Source: Mesaphorura yosii | Lineage: Eukaryota > Arthropoda > Collembola > Poduromorpha > Tullbergiidae | Direction of reading: 5' to 3' | Length of the DNA stretch: 64,000 nt | Assembly (NCBI GenBank): GCA_009869945.1 | Contig: WIXG01000009.1 | Location: 186,001-250,000, forward strand | Shown: positions 49,143 to 60,872 of the stretch, piece by piece | How the letters are laid out: the number at the start of each line of letters is the position of its first letter | How positions within the stretch are numbered: the stretch's first letter is position 1 | Translations under genes and position numbers: made by a program | Notes under the pieces: generated by a model | The model's database searches: none | What the model was told of the DNA's origin: nothing | The model's input: only the letters and a program-made list of their open reading frames with translations

Positions 49143-50058
49143 CTACATTCGTGCATGGAAGACGAAGACGTGTATCCTTCATTATGGACGCATGATTCTG
49201 CTTAATGACTATTTTGAAGGATGATAATGATCGTTTAAGAAAACGCTACTGGTCCTTCCCTTCCTATTATGTAATGCAAGAAAGCGTTGTATGAGGAACC
49301 GGGTTTACGACAAAAAGCCATGTACGGCACGGCAGGAGTTTCATGCGTGCAAGACTTCAAACTCAAACTTCTAAAGTTGTTCCAAAGCGGATAAACCTGT
49401 TATTGGAATTTTTTTACTTGCTTGCGGTTTGATGTCTGATTGTCTCAACGCTGAAGTTTTACGTGCAGATCAAATTTCGCATTCGAGCCCAAACCTTATC
49501 GAACTTGTCACTTGTCTGGATTAATTAGCCGATTTTATGGCTAGGTGAAGTGCAAACGAGGCATTGTATGCGGAACAGGTGCAACAACTGTAGTATCAAC
49601 TTGTAAATTGGATTATGAGTTACGTCACAATCCAAGACATTCTGCTTTACGGCTGATGATGGATGCTGGCTCGAATTTGTGACCAGTGACAAAAATTTCA
49701 ATTTATTCCTAATTCTTACATATTAGAAATGCTAGAAAGGAGTGAATGATTGCGCCATCAGACCAATTGCTCATTTACAGAAGTGTAATCATAATCGATA
49801 CAAGTTAATGATTGTAATACATTTATAATACTTTTTCTTAGGCTTCCTACTTTCTTAAATTGAATCCATTCATTCACAAAACTGTTAATTGAAAAGACCA
49901 CTAACTAAAACACTGAATAAGTAATTTGTTAATCGGGATGACTCTAAGACATAATTCAAAACCAAAAATCAACATAATTGTAATTAATATTCTTCCTGTC
50001 TTGGTACGTGATTTGGCTTGAAGTAGAAATTAGCTTGTGCTCGCACAAAGTATTAAAA
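49143..50058. other. intergenic, no gene seen
   Basis: AT-rich DNA between the 5' end of the bestrophin-like gene and the 3' end of ARPC1, both on the minus strand. It should hold the promoter of the former and the poly(A) region of the latter (a minus-strand AATAAA lies near 49702). Confidence 0.55.
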
Positions 50059-51630
50059 TTAAATAGCCAACTGCTTCATCTGTCGAATCAGAGTTGGTAA
50101 ATTCCAGATGATTATCTGGCCATCAATTGATGAACTGGACAGAGTCAAGGCATTTTCCTTTGAGCCGGAGTGAATTTTAAGTCCAGTAACAGTGTTCTGA
50201 TGCAAAGAGCCCAACTCGACGTCCTATAATAAGACAATCGAATTAGTCTGGAGTCCACCAGTCGTTCAGTCCTGAAGTACCAGCGTACAGAATCTTACCT
50301 CTTCGTTCACAACTTTTGCATGTCGGTCAAGTGACTGGAATTTCTTCATTGCCGTTACTCCGCCCTGTTCTTTCTTCTGCTCGCTGTTATCCACTTTTCC
50401 CAAACAAGCTAATCCCAGTCCGTTATGGCCTTGAACGACTTGGAACAACATCGGAGTCAGACTGTGGCCTGCAGCCACGATATTTTCCGCATTTATCCAA
50501 ACAACTGATAAGAACGGTAGGAATTGTGTACGCAAAGAGGAAACCGTCGCGGGCTGACCATTACCATTGCCCTGAGCAATGGATATCGAAGAATCGTGAC
50601 CCACCTACATAAGACACAATTTCTTGACCCGCTACTCCAAATTAGCATATGATTTAGTAGATGTATCAAGTACCCAGGTGATTCTGCTTCCATCATGACT
50701 AAACGAAACATCGTGCACCCAACCACCGCAGCCAACCAAGTTATTTGGAAATTCATGCATCAGCTGGCCAAGGGGCATCTTTGCTCCCCATACGGTGGGC
50801 TGTGGTTTCTCCTCAATGTCTTTGATGTATGCCGAAAATATCCTCACCTGATAATGATAACAATGGCAAAGAGAGTTCAGGAATATGCTGAATGCTTTGC
50901 GTATAAGTGCTATGTACCTTGAAATCGGAAGAACCGGTCGCCAGCAATATATTGTTTGGATGCCAATCTAATGAGGTCACCGTTGACCGAATGGGTTTCT
51001 TGATGTGCTTGGATACCCACCAGTCATTCTCTTTCTCGAAGTAACACACCTTCAAATAAGTGAGAACGTCAGCAAAGTCTAGGGGCCTTTAAGTTGGTTG
51101 ACTTGAACTTACAGAAATAATTTTGGCTCCAGAACCAACCGCGAATTTGTTCTCAAGCGGGGACCATTTGACGCAGGTGGCCGCACGGTTGATTCGCAAC
51201 AACACCAAGGTCGGTTTCCATTTCTGGTCCGGGCCATCTTGGATCCAGACATACGCGTTTCTATCCTGTATTGGCAACGGACAGCTGACGTGATGCTATA
51301 CTGGCCTAAGGGTCGAGTTATAAGCTTCAGGCAAAACATACCGCCGCACAAGTGACAATTCGATTCGTCCTGGGTCCCCAATCGATGCCTGTGACACGCA
51401 GATCGTGCTGCTTCAGAACGTCAGTCAGGATCCAATCGTTGCCTGCCTTCTTGTAAATATGGACTTCCGATGTATTCGGCGACATCGCAATTTCTAAAAC
51501 GACAGTTGACTTAATTCATGCGCTCCTGTTGCTCCGTTCTAATTTCAATTAATGAATTCTTACGTGTCCTGTCCTTGTTCCAGGCGTGACAAGTGATTGG
51601 ATCCACCCCAAAACTGTGTCTTTCTGTCAT
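50059..51630 (-). CDS. ARPC1: actin-related protein 2/3 complex subunit 1 (ARPC1)
   Basis: WD40-propeller subunit of the Arp2/3 complex, which nucleates branched actin filaments in the cytoplasm. Seven exons, right to left: 51564-51630, 51342-51493, 51113-51265, 50918-51049, 50674-50847, 50299-50604, 50059-50223; phases agree and give 382 residues, close to the usual 370-380. Characteristic text: [20 protein letters not shown] then [103 protein letters not shown], and a C-terminal repeat ending [11 protein letters not shown] loop with [17 protein letters not shown] before the last repeat corresponds to the ARPC1-specific insert that contacts actin. Divergent from XPF with about 630 bp between start codons. 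Confidence 0.97.
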
Positions 51631-52262
51631 TCTTGTCTTGTTGATTTATGCTTCTGTGCAACTAGTAAATTCAGTTCGGATTTTAACTCAGTCGATCCAA
51701 CGCTCACGGTCGCAGGCAGTGATTCGAATTACAAAATCAGTGCTTAACTCAGTTAATTAGTTAATTTTGCCAATTAATTATTTATTTAACGTGCGTGCAG
51801 AATTGACCGGAAGCTACGTGGGTGTAACTACAATAAATAACTTCAAAGTTTAGTGTCAATCGCTTTTACGAATGTATGAAAGGAATACGAGAGTGTGATT
51901 CATAGATGTCTGGCTACTTCTGACACCACGAAGTCTTGTTTTGTAGGTGGAGAGATTCTCTTGAACTTGCAGCGCGATAATCATAAAAAAGTTATATTCT
52001 TTTCAAAACGTCAACCAAGAGCAAATACAGCATTTAACTACTGCTGAATCGGCACAAGTTGAAGATTGACCGCTAATTACATCAAGATAACTGGACAGAA
52101 CTGATATTCGCTTGAAACAAGAGCAAATTGTGATTTATGATGGTCAAGAAGCGTCGTGTCGTGCTCAAGTCTGAGATTTGAGACTTTCGTGACCTGTGCC
52201 TGGTCGGCGACGTGCTCCAACCCCAATTGTGACGACTGCACCATTGCCTTGTCCTGTTCAAA
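51631..52262. promoter_or_regulatory. shared upstream region of ARPC1 and XPF
   Basis: About 630 bp separates the divergent start codons of ARPC1 (minus, 51630) and XPF (plus, 52263), so both promoters and 5' UTRs must lie here or overlap. No TATA box or other core motif is clear enough to call. Confidence 0.5.
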
Positions 52263-55200
52263 ATGCTGGAATACGAGAATCAGTTGTTTTTAGATTCGGT
52301 TCACGACAGTGAGCTCTTCATTTTTGCCAAAGGGCTTTCCACCGAAAAGGTACAGCGTTGCAAGTACAAACCTCATTACATACCCATCGTGATCGGCCGG
52401 CGGTTTCTGTTTCTTATCAGGTGATGACAAATCTTCTTAAATTATATGGAACGGAAGCCCACTTGGTGTTTGTCTTGTCGGCGGATACTGCTGAAGAAGC
52501 GTACTTTTATAAGCAATTGAAGGATGATGATGTCAAAATGAAGTCCATAACCTCCGAGTACAGCGCCAACGAAAGAAAGGAGTTGTACGCTAATGGAGGA
52601 GTGTTTTTCATTACTTGCCGGATAATGGTGGTGGATTTCTTGAAACAGATTGTGCCCGCTGAGAAAATCACTGGTATTATTATATTTAGAGCCCATAATG
52701 TGCTAGAAACGTCTCAGGTAAGAAAATAAAGCTAAAGAAATCATTGCTTGATTTTTGTTTCCAGCTGAATATTTCTTCTTAGGAGGCGTTCATTTTGCGG
52801 CTTTATCGAACCAACAACAAGGCTGGATTCATTAAGGCCTTCACTCATTCCCCGGCTTCATTTCTATTAGGATTTTCTAGGCTCACCAGTGTGATGCGTT
52901 CGTGCTTCCTAGCAAATGTTTCTCTTTGGCCGAGGTTTCATGAAGCCGTCAAAGAATCACTCAAGCCCGTCACTGATGGCATATCTCAGGACAATTCTGT
53001 GATAGAAATTCAGCTAAAATTGACTGAAGAAATGGCTGAGATCCAATCAAATTTGCTGGACTTGGTGACTTGGTCAATCAGTGAACTTAAGCGCCTCGTA
53101 CCTGCATTGAACGATGATGATGTTGCAACTGAAACGGCGCTGACGAAGAACTTTGAGAAAATCGTCAAGGCCTATATCGACCCGATTTGGAACACGATTA
53201 GTTCGAAATCCAAAGAAATACTTAACGATTTAAAAATCTTTCGTCTTCTCCTGGCACAATTGACGAAATTTGATTGCTTCACCTTCCATTCCACATTATG
53301 TTCGTACACCTCCGCCGATGCCGCTTTCAAGTCATCTTGGGTCTTGTCCGATTCTGCGGAAAAAATTATCACTGCATCGAGAAGAAGGTTGAAGCCTCCA
53401 ACTCACAGAGGCAAGAAAATGAAACAGGAAGACGGTGCACCGATGTCGTCCGACTTTGAGCCGGAGGTTCCGCCGAAATGGCTCGCCTTAAGCGAAATTC
53501 TCAACGAAATCTGCATTAAGCAAGAAGATTTGGGCGACTCGGAACAGAAAACAACATCGCGTTTGAAAACACTAATCTTTACGCATGACGCGAAGACAGC
53601 GTCGATACTCAGGGAGTATCTGGAGTACGGAAGTGGCCCGACTTTGGGCAAAATTGTACGCAACTGCGAAAATCTTAAGATCGAGTTACCGGCGGAGGTT
53701 ATAAGCAAATTGAACAGTATTCACTGCTATAAGAAATCAAAACCAACTCAGAAAAGAAAACCCACAGTAGGGGACGGAAACAGAAGTGACGAAGATTCAG
53801 ATGGAGATAGAAGTTGGGGAAACACGGAAGTGCAGATCACACTGACTCAAATCGAAAGGAAGTACGAGGATATTGAATTCCTTCAAAGTCCTGTATTTAT
53901 CAAACCATTGAAAACGTTTGGCGATATGGATGCGTTCTGTATTCCAGAAACGTTAGAGAATTTGAGGCCGGATGTCATCATTATCTACGACCCAGGTTAG
54001 TGATCCAACTATATGTTCTTTGTGAACTGCCTTACATATCGCAACTCTTTTGCCTCCAAACATTTCCATTCAAGATTTGGAACTTATTCGGAACATCGAA
54101 GTGTACAAGGCTCGTGTTGGAGCTAGTCAATCTGTCCGTGTGTACTTCCTAGTTTTTCGAAACTCCATTGAAGAACAAATTTATTTAACATCGATTCAAC
54201 GCGAAAAATTGGCTTTTGAAAGATTGATTCAAGAAAAGGCAACAATGGTAGGAAATATCTTCTGAAGACATCTTGAGCGCTAGACACGATTTAACAAAGT
54301 GTGACATTTTAGGTTGTTCCAAAGGAGAGAGAAGGCTTGGACGAGTTGAACCAAGATTTGTGGCGAGATCCTCGAAAGGCGAACGAAACTGTACCGACGA
54401 GTGGTCAGTCCAGAAGAAATATGGAAGCAGAGGACGATGGTATGGCGGACACTTAAACAAATCGCTCAAGATTGCCTAAACAAATCCGCTTCTTATTCAC
54501 TGCAGTGAGACAAGTAATTTTGGTCGACATGAGAGAATTCCGTTCTGAGCTTCCGTCTCTGATACATAAACGAGGAATCGATCTCGAGCCCATAACTCTC
54601 GATGTTGGGGATTACATCTTGACTCCGGACATTTGCGTCGAAAGGAAATCGATCTCGGACCTGATTGGGAGTCTAAACTCTGGACGGTTGTACAACCAGG
54701 CGGAAGCCATGGGACGGCATTATAAGAAACCTGTGTTACTAATTGAACACGAGCAAAGTGCAGGTCAAATTACAGGGAGAAATAGAAATGGTAAGAATTT
54801 GTACGCATCGTGTATTTGAGAATGACAGTGACCCTGTGACTAATTTTAAATTGCTTTTCGTGTGCACAGATTTGAGCCAAATCATGCCGAAACTTCAACT
54901 GCTGTCGATAAATTTCCCCAAGCTTCGAATTGTATGGTCACCTGGAGCACATTACACTTCGGAAGTGTTTCATGTAAGCTCTGCCACTAAGTCAGGAAAT
55001 TCTGCCAGCTGATTGGCTCTCTGACTGATTAATTGCTGCCTCCTGTTCACAGGAATTGAAGCGTGGGAAGCCGCAACCGAATCCCGCTCAGGCCCTAGCT
55101 ATTCAGAAGGATTCCGCCGGGTGCTACACGTCAACGAACATAAACCCCGTCTCACATGGATTCCTGTCCAAGTTACCTGGAGTGGACTCCCGCAATATTT

Positions 55201-55409
55201 ATGCTTTAATTCACAGATGTGATTCGTTAGATCAACTATGTACCCTTTCTGAAACTGAGTTAGCGACCATTTTGGAGAGCCAGCAAAATGCGGGCATTTT
55301 GCACTCTGGAATTCATACGGAACTCAGAAATTTTTTAGTTTCCGACACTGCGGCCACAAAATATATTAAGAAGGGGCGTAGTAAGGCCGTTTTAGCAAGG
55401 GGAAAATAA
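52263..55409 (+). CDS. ERCC4: DNA repair endonuclease XPF (ERCC4)
   Basis: Catalytic subunit of the XPF-ERCC1 structure-specific nuclease, which cuts 5' of lesions in nucleotide excision repair and acts in crosslink repair. Eight exons: 52263-52349, 52421-52717, 52783-53995, 54075-54247, 54313-54439, 54506-54790, 54870-54973, 55053-55409; all phases agree, 880 residues (human about 916). N-terminal half: degenerate helicase-like region, with [21 protein letters not shown] and [20 protein letters not shown]. The nuclease is intact: [20 protein letters not shown] at 639-658, then GD (667-668) and ERKSISD (678-684), the GDXnERKX3D active site. The C-terminus holds the tandem helix-hairpin-helix region (from about 795, [21 protein letters not shown]) used to pair with ERCC1. 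This is the single-copy animal form (Mei-9 in flies). Confidence 0.97.
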
Positions 55410-55410
55410 A
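55405..55410 (+). terminator. AATAAA overlapping the XPF stop codon
   Basis: The hexamer AATAAA spans the XPF stop TAA (55407-55409). If used, the 3' UTR would be only about 15-30 bases. It may simply be coincidence of GGA AAA TAA AAA, with a later signal in use. Confidence 0.35.
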
Positions 55411-56217
55411 AATAGCAAATTAAAACTTTAATAATTGCAATTATATTCACCGTGAACAAAGTTTCTACTGACGAATCTCATCTCATTTTGCATTACGTCT
55501 CCCGCGTCGTTTCGCATTTTTACTTGTCCGTATCAAATGCACGTAGTTTAATGCTGACCAGAGCGCTGACGATACTGGCGAAGCATAAGGACTAAAATTC
55601 CCAGTCACAGTCACATTCATAAGTGTGACTCATTCGTGAATCGCAATTCCTCTGCGTGCTAACAGGTACATTAAACATTGAATTAGCATTAAACTGACCT
55701 TAATCCGTTATATTACTGTATACTTGGTTATTTCCGTCAGTCACGAGAGTCACGACCCGCACAAGTAACAAGATTGATTGTATCATCTAGAGTTCGAGTT
55801 GGGAATAAATTCATTTTGTTGTTGCACACGTGAATGTCCCCGTGCTCAAGGCGTAAATAAATTCGTCTAATCGGTAAGTTATCTTTTACTTAACAAAAAT
55901 CTTCTTATGGTTCGTTTGCATTTACATTTTTCAAAGTTGGGAGTCTGAAGAGAGCCTCATTAAGAATAGCAGGCAGGATAAAGGAATACTTGATTTTAAC
56001 AATTTTAACTTCGAAATAAATTATATTTCTTAATGCATTGTATTTATGTTTTCTAGTAATTGTAATTGTCCGTCTATTTTCGGTGTCATAAAGTAGTCAA
56101 CATAAATGAATATTTTTAAGGAGCCGACACCCACCAAGAAGATAGTCGAACTTCTTCCTGTCAGAAATTCGGCTTCAAGAAGTCTGGGCTGAACATCTAT
56201 ACAAAATACACGCCAAG
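55411..56217. other. intergenic, XPF to VPS45
   Basis: AT-rich spacer of about 800 bp containing the XPF 3' end and VPS45 promoter. No coding sequence or clear element seen. Confidence 0.6.
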
Positions 56218-57996
56218 ATGAACGCAGTGCAAGCAGTCCGTTCCTACATCGATAAAATGATTCAGGGCAGTGGTCCAGGAATGAAAATACTCCTTTTGGA
56301 TTCTGATACCACCTCAGTCGTCTCCAATGTGTATTCGCAGTCAGAAATTATGCAGAATGAAGTCTATTTGTGTGACAAGCTGGAGAACAGAAGTCGTGAA
56401 CCACTTCGACATCTAAAATGCCTGACATTCTTAAGACCAACTGAAGAAAATGTGGCGATGTTGTCGATCGAGCTGAAAAATCCATTATACGGACAGTATT
56501 TTCTTTACTGGACCAACATAATATCGAAGACCGACGTCAAGCGTCTGGCTGAAGCCGATGAGCAAGAAGCAGTTCGAGAAATCACGGAGATCTTCACAGA
56601 TTTCATTCCAATCAATCCACACACATTCATATCGAACACTACCAGTGGTCCAATATTTGCGAGTGGCGATTCCATCATGGATGACAGACTAACGTACGCC
56701 ATTTCACAGTCGATCGTAAGCTTCCTGTTAGCGACAAAGAGGATTCCGTATCTTCGGTACACAGAAGGGTCCCATCATACGCAAAAGATCGCCGATCGTC
56801 TCCAAAGAATGATTACAAAAGAAACCCAGCTGTTTGACTTCAAATCAAGGCAACACACAAGACCGGTGCTGCTGATTCTTGATCGACGAGATGATTGCGT
56901 CACACCTTTGTTGAATCAGTGGACCTACCAAGCGATGGTGCACGAGCTACTTACCATTCGGAATCATCGCGTTAGCCTCGCTGATGCTGTTGGTAAGTTG
57001 ACTCTTTTTGCAACTCTTGACTCCTAAGTATGATAAGTTAAACACGTCACCCATACTTTGCTTCCAGATATTCCTAAGGATTTCAGAGAGGTGGTCCTCT
57101 CTCCGGAGAATGATCGCTTTTTCGCCGACAATCTGTACTGCGACTTTGGCTTGGTCGGCCAAAATTTGAAGCAACTTGTCGAAGAATTTCAAACCAAAGT
57201 CAAAACACACCAGAAAGTAGAATCAATTAACGACATGAAATCATTTATCGAAAACTATCCACATTTTAAGCAAATGTCGGGCACAGTCTCAAAACATGTG
57301 GCGGTAGTTGGAGAAATTGCAAGATTGAATGAAAAATATAGTTTGCTGGAGGTGTCCGAACTGGAGCAAGAAATCGCGTGTCACAGCAATCATTCCTCAA
57401 GTCTGCAGCATCTGAAGCAACTAATCTCATCACCGAAACTTCGTGAGAAGGATATTTTGCGTCTGGTGCTTTTGTACGCTTTGAAGTTTGAAACACATTC
57501 GAACAACGACATAGTTGGATTGACCTCAAAGCTAAGATCTCGTGGAGGGTTCACTGATGAAGAAATCGGCTTGGTACAAGGGATTCTGAAGTTCGGTGGC
57601 ATCAAAAAGAGAAAATCAGACTTGTTTGGGACGGACCCCGTTGCAGTGACGAAGAGATTCATGAAGGGACTTAAAGGCGTGGAGAATATTTACACTCAGC
57701 ATACTCCATGGATGAAGGCGATCGTGGAGGACTTACTCAAGGGCAAATTGAAGGAGAGTCAGTTCCCGTATTTTAATGTGGGAGAAAACCGTATGGCTCT
57801 CGATCCGAATTACAAACCACCAGAGGCAATTGTATTCGTCATCGGCGGAGTCACCTACGAAGAAGCATTGTCAATACACAACATCAATCGAGCAGAAAAT
57901 CGAGTTGCCGTCACGTTGGGTGGAACTGAAATGTTGAACATGAATTTATTTTTGGAAGAAGTCAAAGCCTTCGTCAGGGGAAAGAAGCCGTTGTAA
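56218..57996 (+). CDS. VPS45: vacuolar protein sorting-associated protein 45 (VPS45)
   Basis: Sec1/Munc18-family regulator of SNARE assembly in trafficking from the Golgi to endosomes and in endosome fusion; partners are Tlg2/syntaxin-16-type SNAREs and a rabenosyn-type effector. Two exons, 56218-56992 and 57068-57996, joined inside the Asp codon of VDIPKDFREVVLS; 567 residues, full length for the family (human 570). Diagnostic text includes MNAVQAVRSYIDKMIQGSGP, GMKILLLDSDTTSVVSNVY, LAEADEQE, LLILDRRDDCVTPLLNQWTY, QMSGTVSKHVAVVGE, FLKGLKGVEN-type MKGLKGVENIYTQHTPW, and near the C-terminus IVFVIGGVTYEEALSIHNIN. No domain is missing. The start fits: MNAVQAV aligns with the known family N-terminus and follows a clean 5' UTR. 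Confidence 0.97.
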
Positions 57997-58355
57997 TTTG
58001 GATATGCACTTCAGGCTCTTTACTTCGTCGTCCGTCAAAACAAACCTCACTGTTTAAGTTACGAATTTGTTAACCATTACACTTTGCACTGCTTAAGAAA
58101 GCTTTATCGCACCATTTAATAATTTAATTTCTAGTTCAACTTCAACCGACTTTATAATCATTTCAAAGTTTGAAATTGAATAACATCTTTGGTTCTATTG
58201 ACACATTAAAAGGTTCTCTTCGACTCCCAACAAATTTTAGGACACAATAGATTCGACTTTCTTTAAAGTTTTTCCTTTCCATACAGGCTGAAGAAAACTT
58301 TATCTTCAGACACGAAGATTAGAAGTCGAAGTCACCTGTAAATTCTGTGGCGAAA

Positions 58356-58946
58356 ATGTTTAGCTTTTTCAAAGACATCTGGGAGTCTCCACCGATTCAA
58401 GACGGCCAGAAGCTTCACCCGGACGTACCCATCGAAAAGCCGGTTGCATCGCCAGCAGATGACGACGACAGATTGACGGAGGAAGGATTTGTTCGAGTTG
58501 AACGAAGTTCGTTCCTTTTCAGTGCCACGCAATCGTCGCAAAGGTCTTGTGGGCTTCCAGCATCACAACTTCCTGGTCAAAGTGCCATTTTTGCATCTCA
58601 GGCGGCCTACAGTGGTGGATTTAGTCCAGCATTCTCTGATCGTGCTGCCAACGATTCCTACGTGGGCTACGGTCAGCCGATTCCGACACCCGACAACGCC
58701 GAGATCGTTCGTTCCCTCCCATTCGTCCTTCATCCGAATCTACGACCATACGTGTCGCTTTACAACCCGAAAACTCACGAGACGACCATGATGTGCTCTA
58801 ACCAGTCGAACATTGCTCAATACAATTACGATTTCGACTTTGAACGAGGAGTGCTACGAGATATTAATCAGCAACTGTCAATGAGGATGCAGCCTTCGAG
58901 CCGACAAAGTAATCAAAGCCAGCGTGATTCTTGGGTGAAATTCTAA
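58356..58946 (+). CDS. UMAD1: UMA-domain protein, UMAD1-like
   Basis: An intronless 196-residue protein. The start MFSFFKDIWES resembles the MFHFFRK-type start of UMAD1, followed by EEGFVRVERS (about 42-51), equivalent to the DGFVLLG-type motif. The UMA motif is at about 115-133 (AEIVRSLPFVLHPNL), and the end YDFDFERGVLRD (158-169) matches the YDF-type C-terminal motif. The UMA domain is shared with UBAP1 and MVB12 subunits of ESCRT-I, where it binds the complex core, so a role in endosomal sorting is inferred. The region between (50-110), rich in Ser, Gln and Ala, and the Arg/Gln/Ser-rich tail are longer than in vertebrate UMAD1 (about 137 residues). A frame extends 9 bases upstream through a GTG, but ATG at 58356 is the evident start. 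Confidence 0.8.
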   Translation: MFSFFKDIWESPPIQDGQKLHPDVPIEKPVASPADDDDRLTEEGFVRVERSSFLFSATQSSQRSCGLPASQLPGQSAIFASQAAYSGGFSPAFSDRAANDSYVGYGQPIPTPDNAEIVRSLPFVLHPNLRPYVSLYNPKTHETTMMCSNQSNIAQYNYDFDFERGVLRDINQQLSMRMQPSSRQSNQSQRDSWVKF

Positions 58947-58996
58947 TGAGTCGTTCAAATCTATGTGGATGTCACGTATTACTTACATTTTCTTAC

Positions 58997-59002
58997 AATA
59001 AA
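58997..59002 (+). terminator. poly(A) signal of the UMAD1-like gene
   Basis: AATAAA about 50 bp after the stop codon and about 60 bp before the candidate start of the next gene, showing tight packing. Confidence 0.6.
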
Positions 59003-59065
59003 TTCTTACCGAGCCATGTAACGGATTTTGCATTTTACCCTCGACTTGTCCAGCATCCGTTCACC

Positions 59066-60789
59066 ATGCCTTTTAGGAGTTTCCTTGACAAGTTACTTCC
59101 TGGCTCCTCCTGGAGCAAAATGATGACCTCCGGTTGACTTCATTCCAGTGGAATGGCAATGGCAGTTCATAACTCGTGTTCATTCATTCATGATTTCATC
59201 GTCCATTTTCCACATAAGTTCTGTTTCTACACGACGAAGCGAAAATTCTAGTGAAGATCGTTCCTTGTAATAAAATTTGATAATCGACTTGAATTGTGTT
59301 TTGCAATTTGTTGCCATCAGTATCAAAGTTTTGATTCTGCAGAAAGAAATGGGAGGCAATGCAGTAAGATTCTTCGTCGATTAATCTAACATCTGGTGAT
59401 TGCAAACCAGGCGTGCTGATTGATTGAATGTTAATACTAGAGTTCTCAAAGAGTAGGAGGCGGCGGTGACGCTGCGAGTGAGCAAAGACAGAAAGACAAT
59501 CATGTCAAACAAGTCCAAGGAAAGACGGCTTCTGTTTCAACGGCTGCGTCAGGCTAAAACTCAAATCCGTCGAAGCCTCAGCCTCAGAACCCTATTTAGA
59601 CAATTGACATCGCGAGGACAAATGAGCGCAATCTGGATGCGAATCTGACTATACCAGCGACAGCGGCAGGAGGAGACAACGTTCTTCGTATGTCGGTGCA
59701 TTCACGGCCTCCTTCTAAATTGCCGGTTCCTGTCCTGACTCACAAGACTCAAACCAGCGCAGGTGCTAGTGCTTCTTCGCTTCAAGCCCGTACCAGCTTC
59801 AAAACAGCCCCACCTCGCCAACCACCAAGATTTCATCATCAGGCCATTCCAGTTCTCATGCCAAAATCGTCAACATCAACGCCAACGTCCAGGCAGAACA
59901 AAAGAAACTCGCCGTACGTGGTCTGAAAAGGTACAAAGAAACTCACGGCCTTTGCACTCCGCCGCGGTGGGTTCGGGACTTTCCCTGTCGATCACGGTTT
60001 CATGTAGACTCGTACATCTACGACTTCCAACGAGATCAGCTTTCACCACGCCGAACCGCGATCGCCATGTCAGCGTGTCTGAAGAAAGGAGGTCGCTGCG
60101 ACCGGTGTGGGATATTTTGCGCCAACATTTGCCAGACATGCCGGAGATGTCAAGCGGATTGCCAGTGCGATCCCAGTTTCCTGAGACATGGCTTGTACTC
60201 GCCTGGAGGAGACTCGGTCACGACATCCAGTCATCTGACACGACACGGAGTCCAGACCGATGCCGACAGAATGCTGACTGACATTCGAGCACGAGGAAGT
60301 CCGAGTCCACTCCCGTCGCAGTACCCGTTTAACACAGCACGTCAGACTCTGACGAGCCAGAGTCAGAGTGCACTAACAACAACTGCAAATGCCAAGAACA
60401 ATCCCGCAGGCCCTGGTCCTAGTTCGGATTTCGGAGGAAATTTGCCCTTCCAGTTTCTATCACCGTTCATGCCTCCGTCTCCGCCGCTGTCTGCTGCGCC
60501 GTATCAAACAATTCCGAATTTGGGATGGCCGTACATGAATATGAACATGCATTCTCCTCATGGCTATCCTTACTATCCACCGCCACCTCTTGCTCCTTTT
60601 CTCAACGGAACACCACATACAGCATGTATGTACCAGCATCCTCCTTTCATGCCACCACCGCTTTTCCTTGCTCCAGCCACCGCGACCGCAATGAGTCCAC
60701 CTCAACGTTTCGGTGACTATCCTCCGCGAATTCCTGTGCTTCCACCTCCGCTCTACCGCCAAACCATAAATGGAATGAGCCAGAGATAA
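59066..60789 (+). CDS. unrecognised protein with a Cys cluster and proline-rich tail
   Basis: Proposed exons 59066-59132, 59457-59533, 59600-59762 and 59843-60789 join in phase to 417 residues. The last two are fairly secure: an 80-base GT-AG intron links HKTQTSA to GHSSSHAKIVNINANVQ. The first two rest on weaker donors (GTTGAC, GTTTCA), so the N-terminus (MPFRSFLDKLLPGSSW) is tentative. Features: a basic helical-looking stretch (QAEQKKLAVRGLKRYKETHG, 119-138), a Trp/aromatic segment (PPRWVRDF; YIYDFQRD), then a dense Cys cluster at 181-211 (CLKKGGRCDRCGIFCANICQ onward; Cys 181, 188, 191, 195, 199, 202, 205, 209, 211) that could bind zinc. The tail is Ser/Pro-rich with a Tyr/Met/Pro-rich part (YPYYPPPPLAPF). 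No known domain is matched. AATAAA follows at 60867. Confidence 0.6.
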
Positions 60790-60866
60790 GTTTCCATAAT
60801 TTTTCTGTTCTTGCTTCTGAAGGATTTCTACATATCAACGTAACAAAATTCTTACTCAGATTTGCA

Positions 60867-60872
60867 AATAAA
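60867..60872 (+). terminator. poly(A) signal of the Cys-cluster gene
   Basis: AATAAA 78 bp after the stop codon at 60789; supports the 3' end of this gene. Confidence 0.6.
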
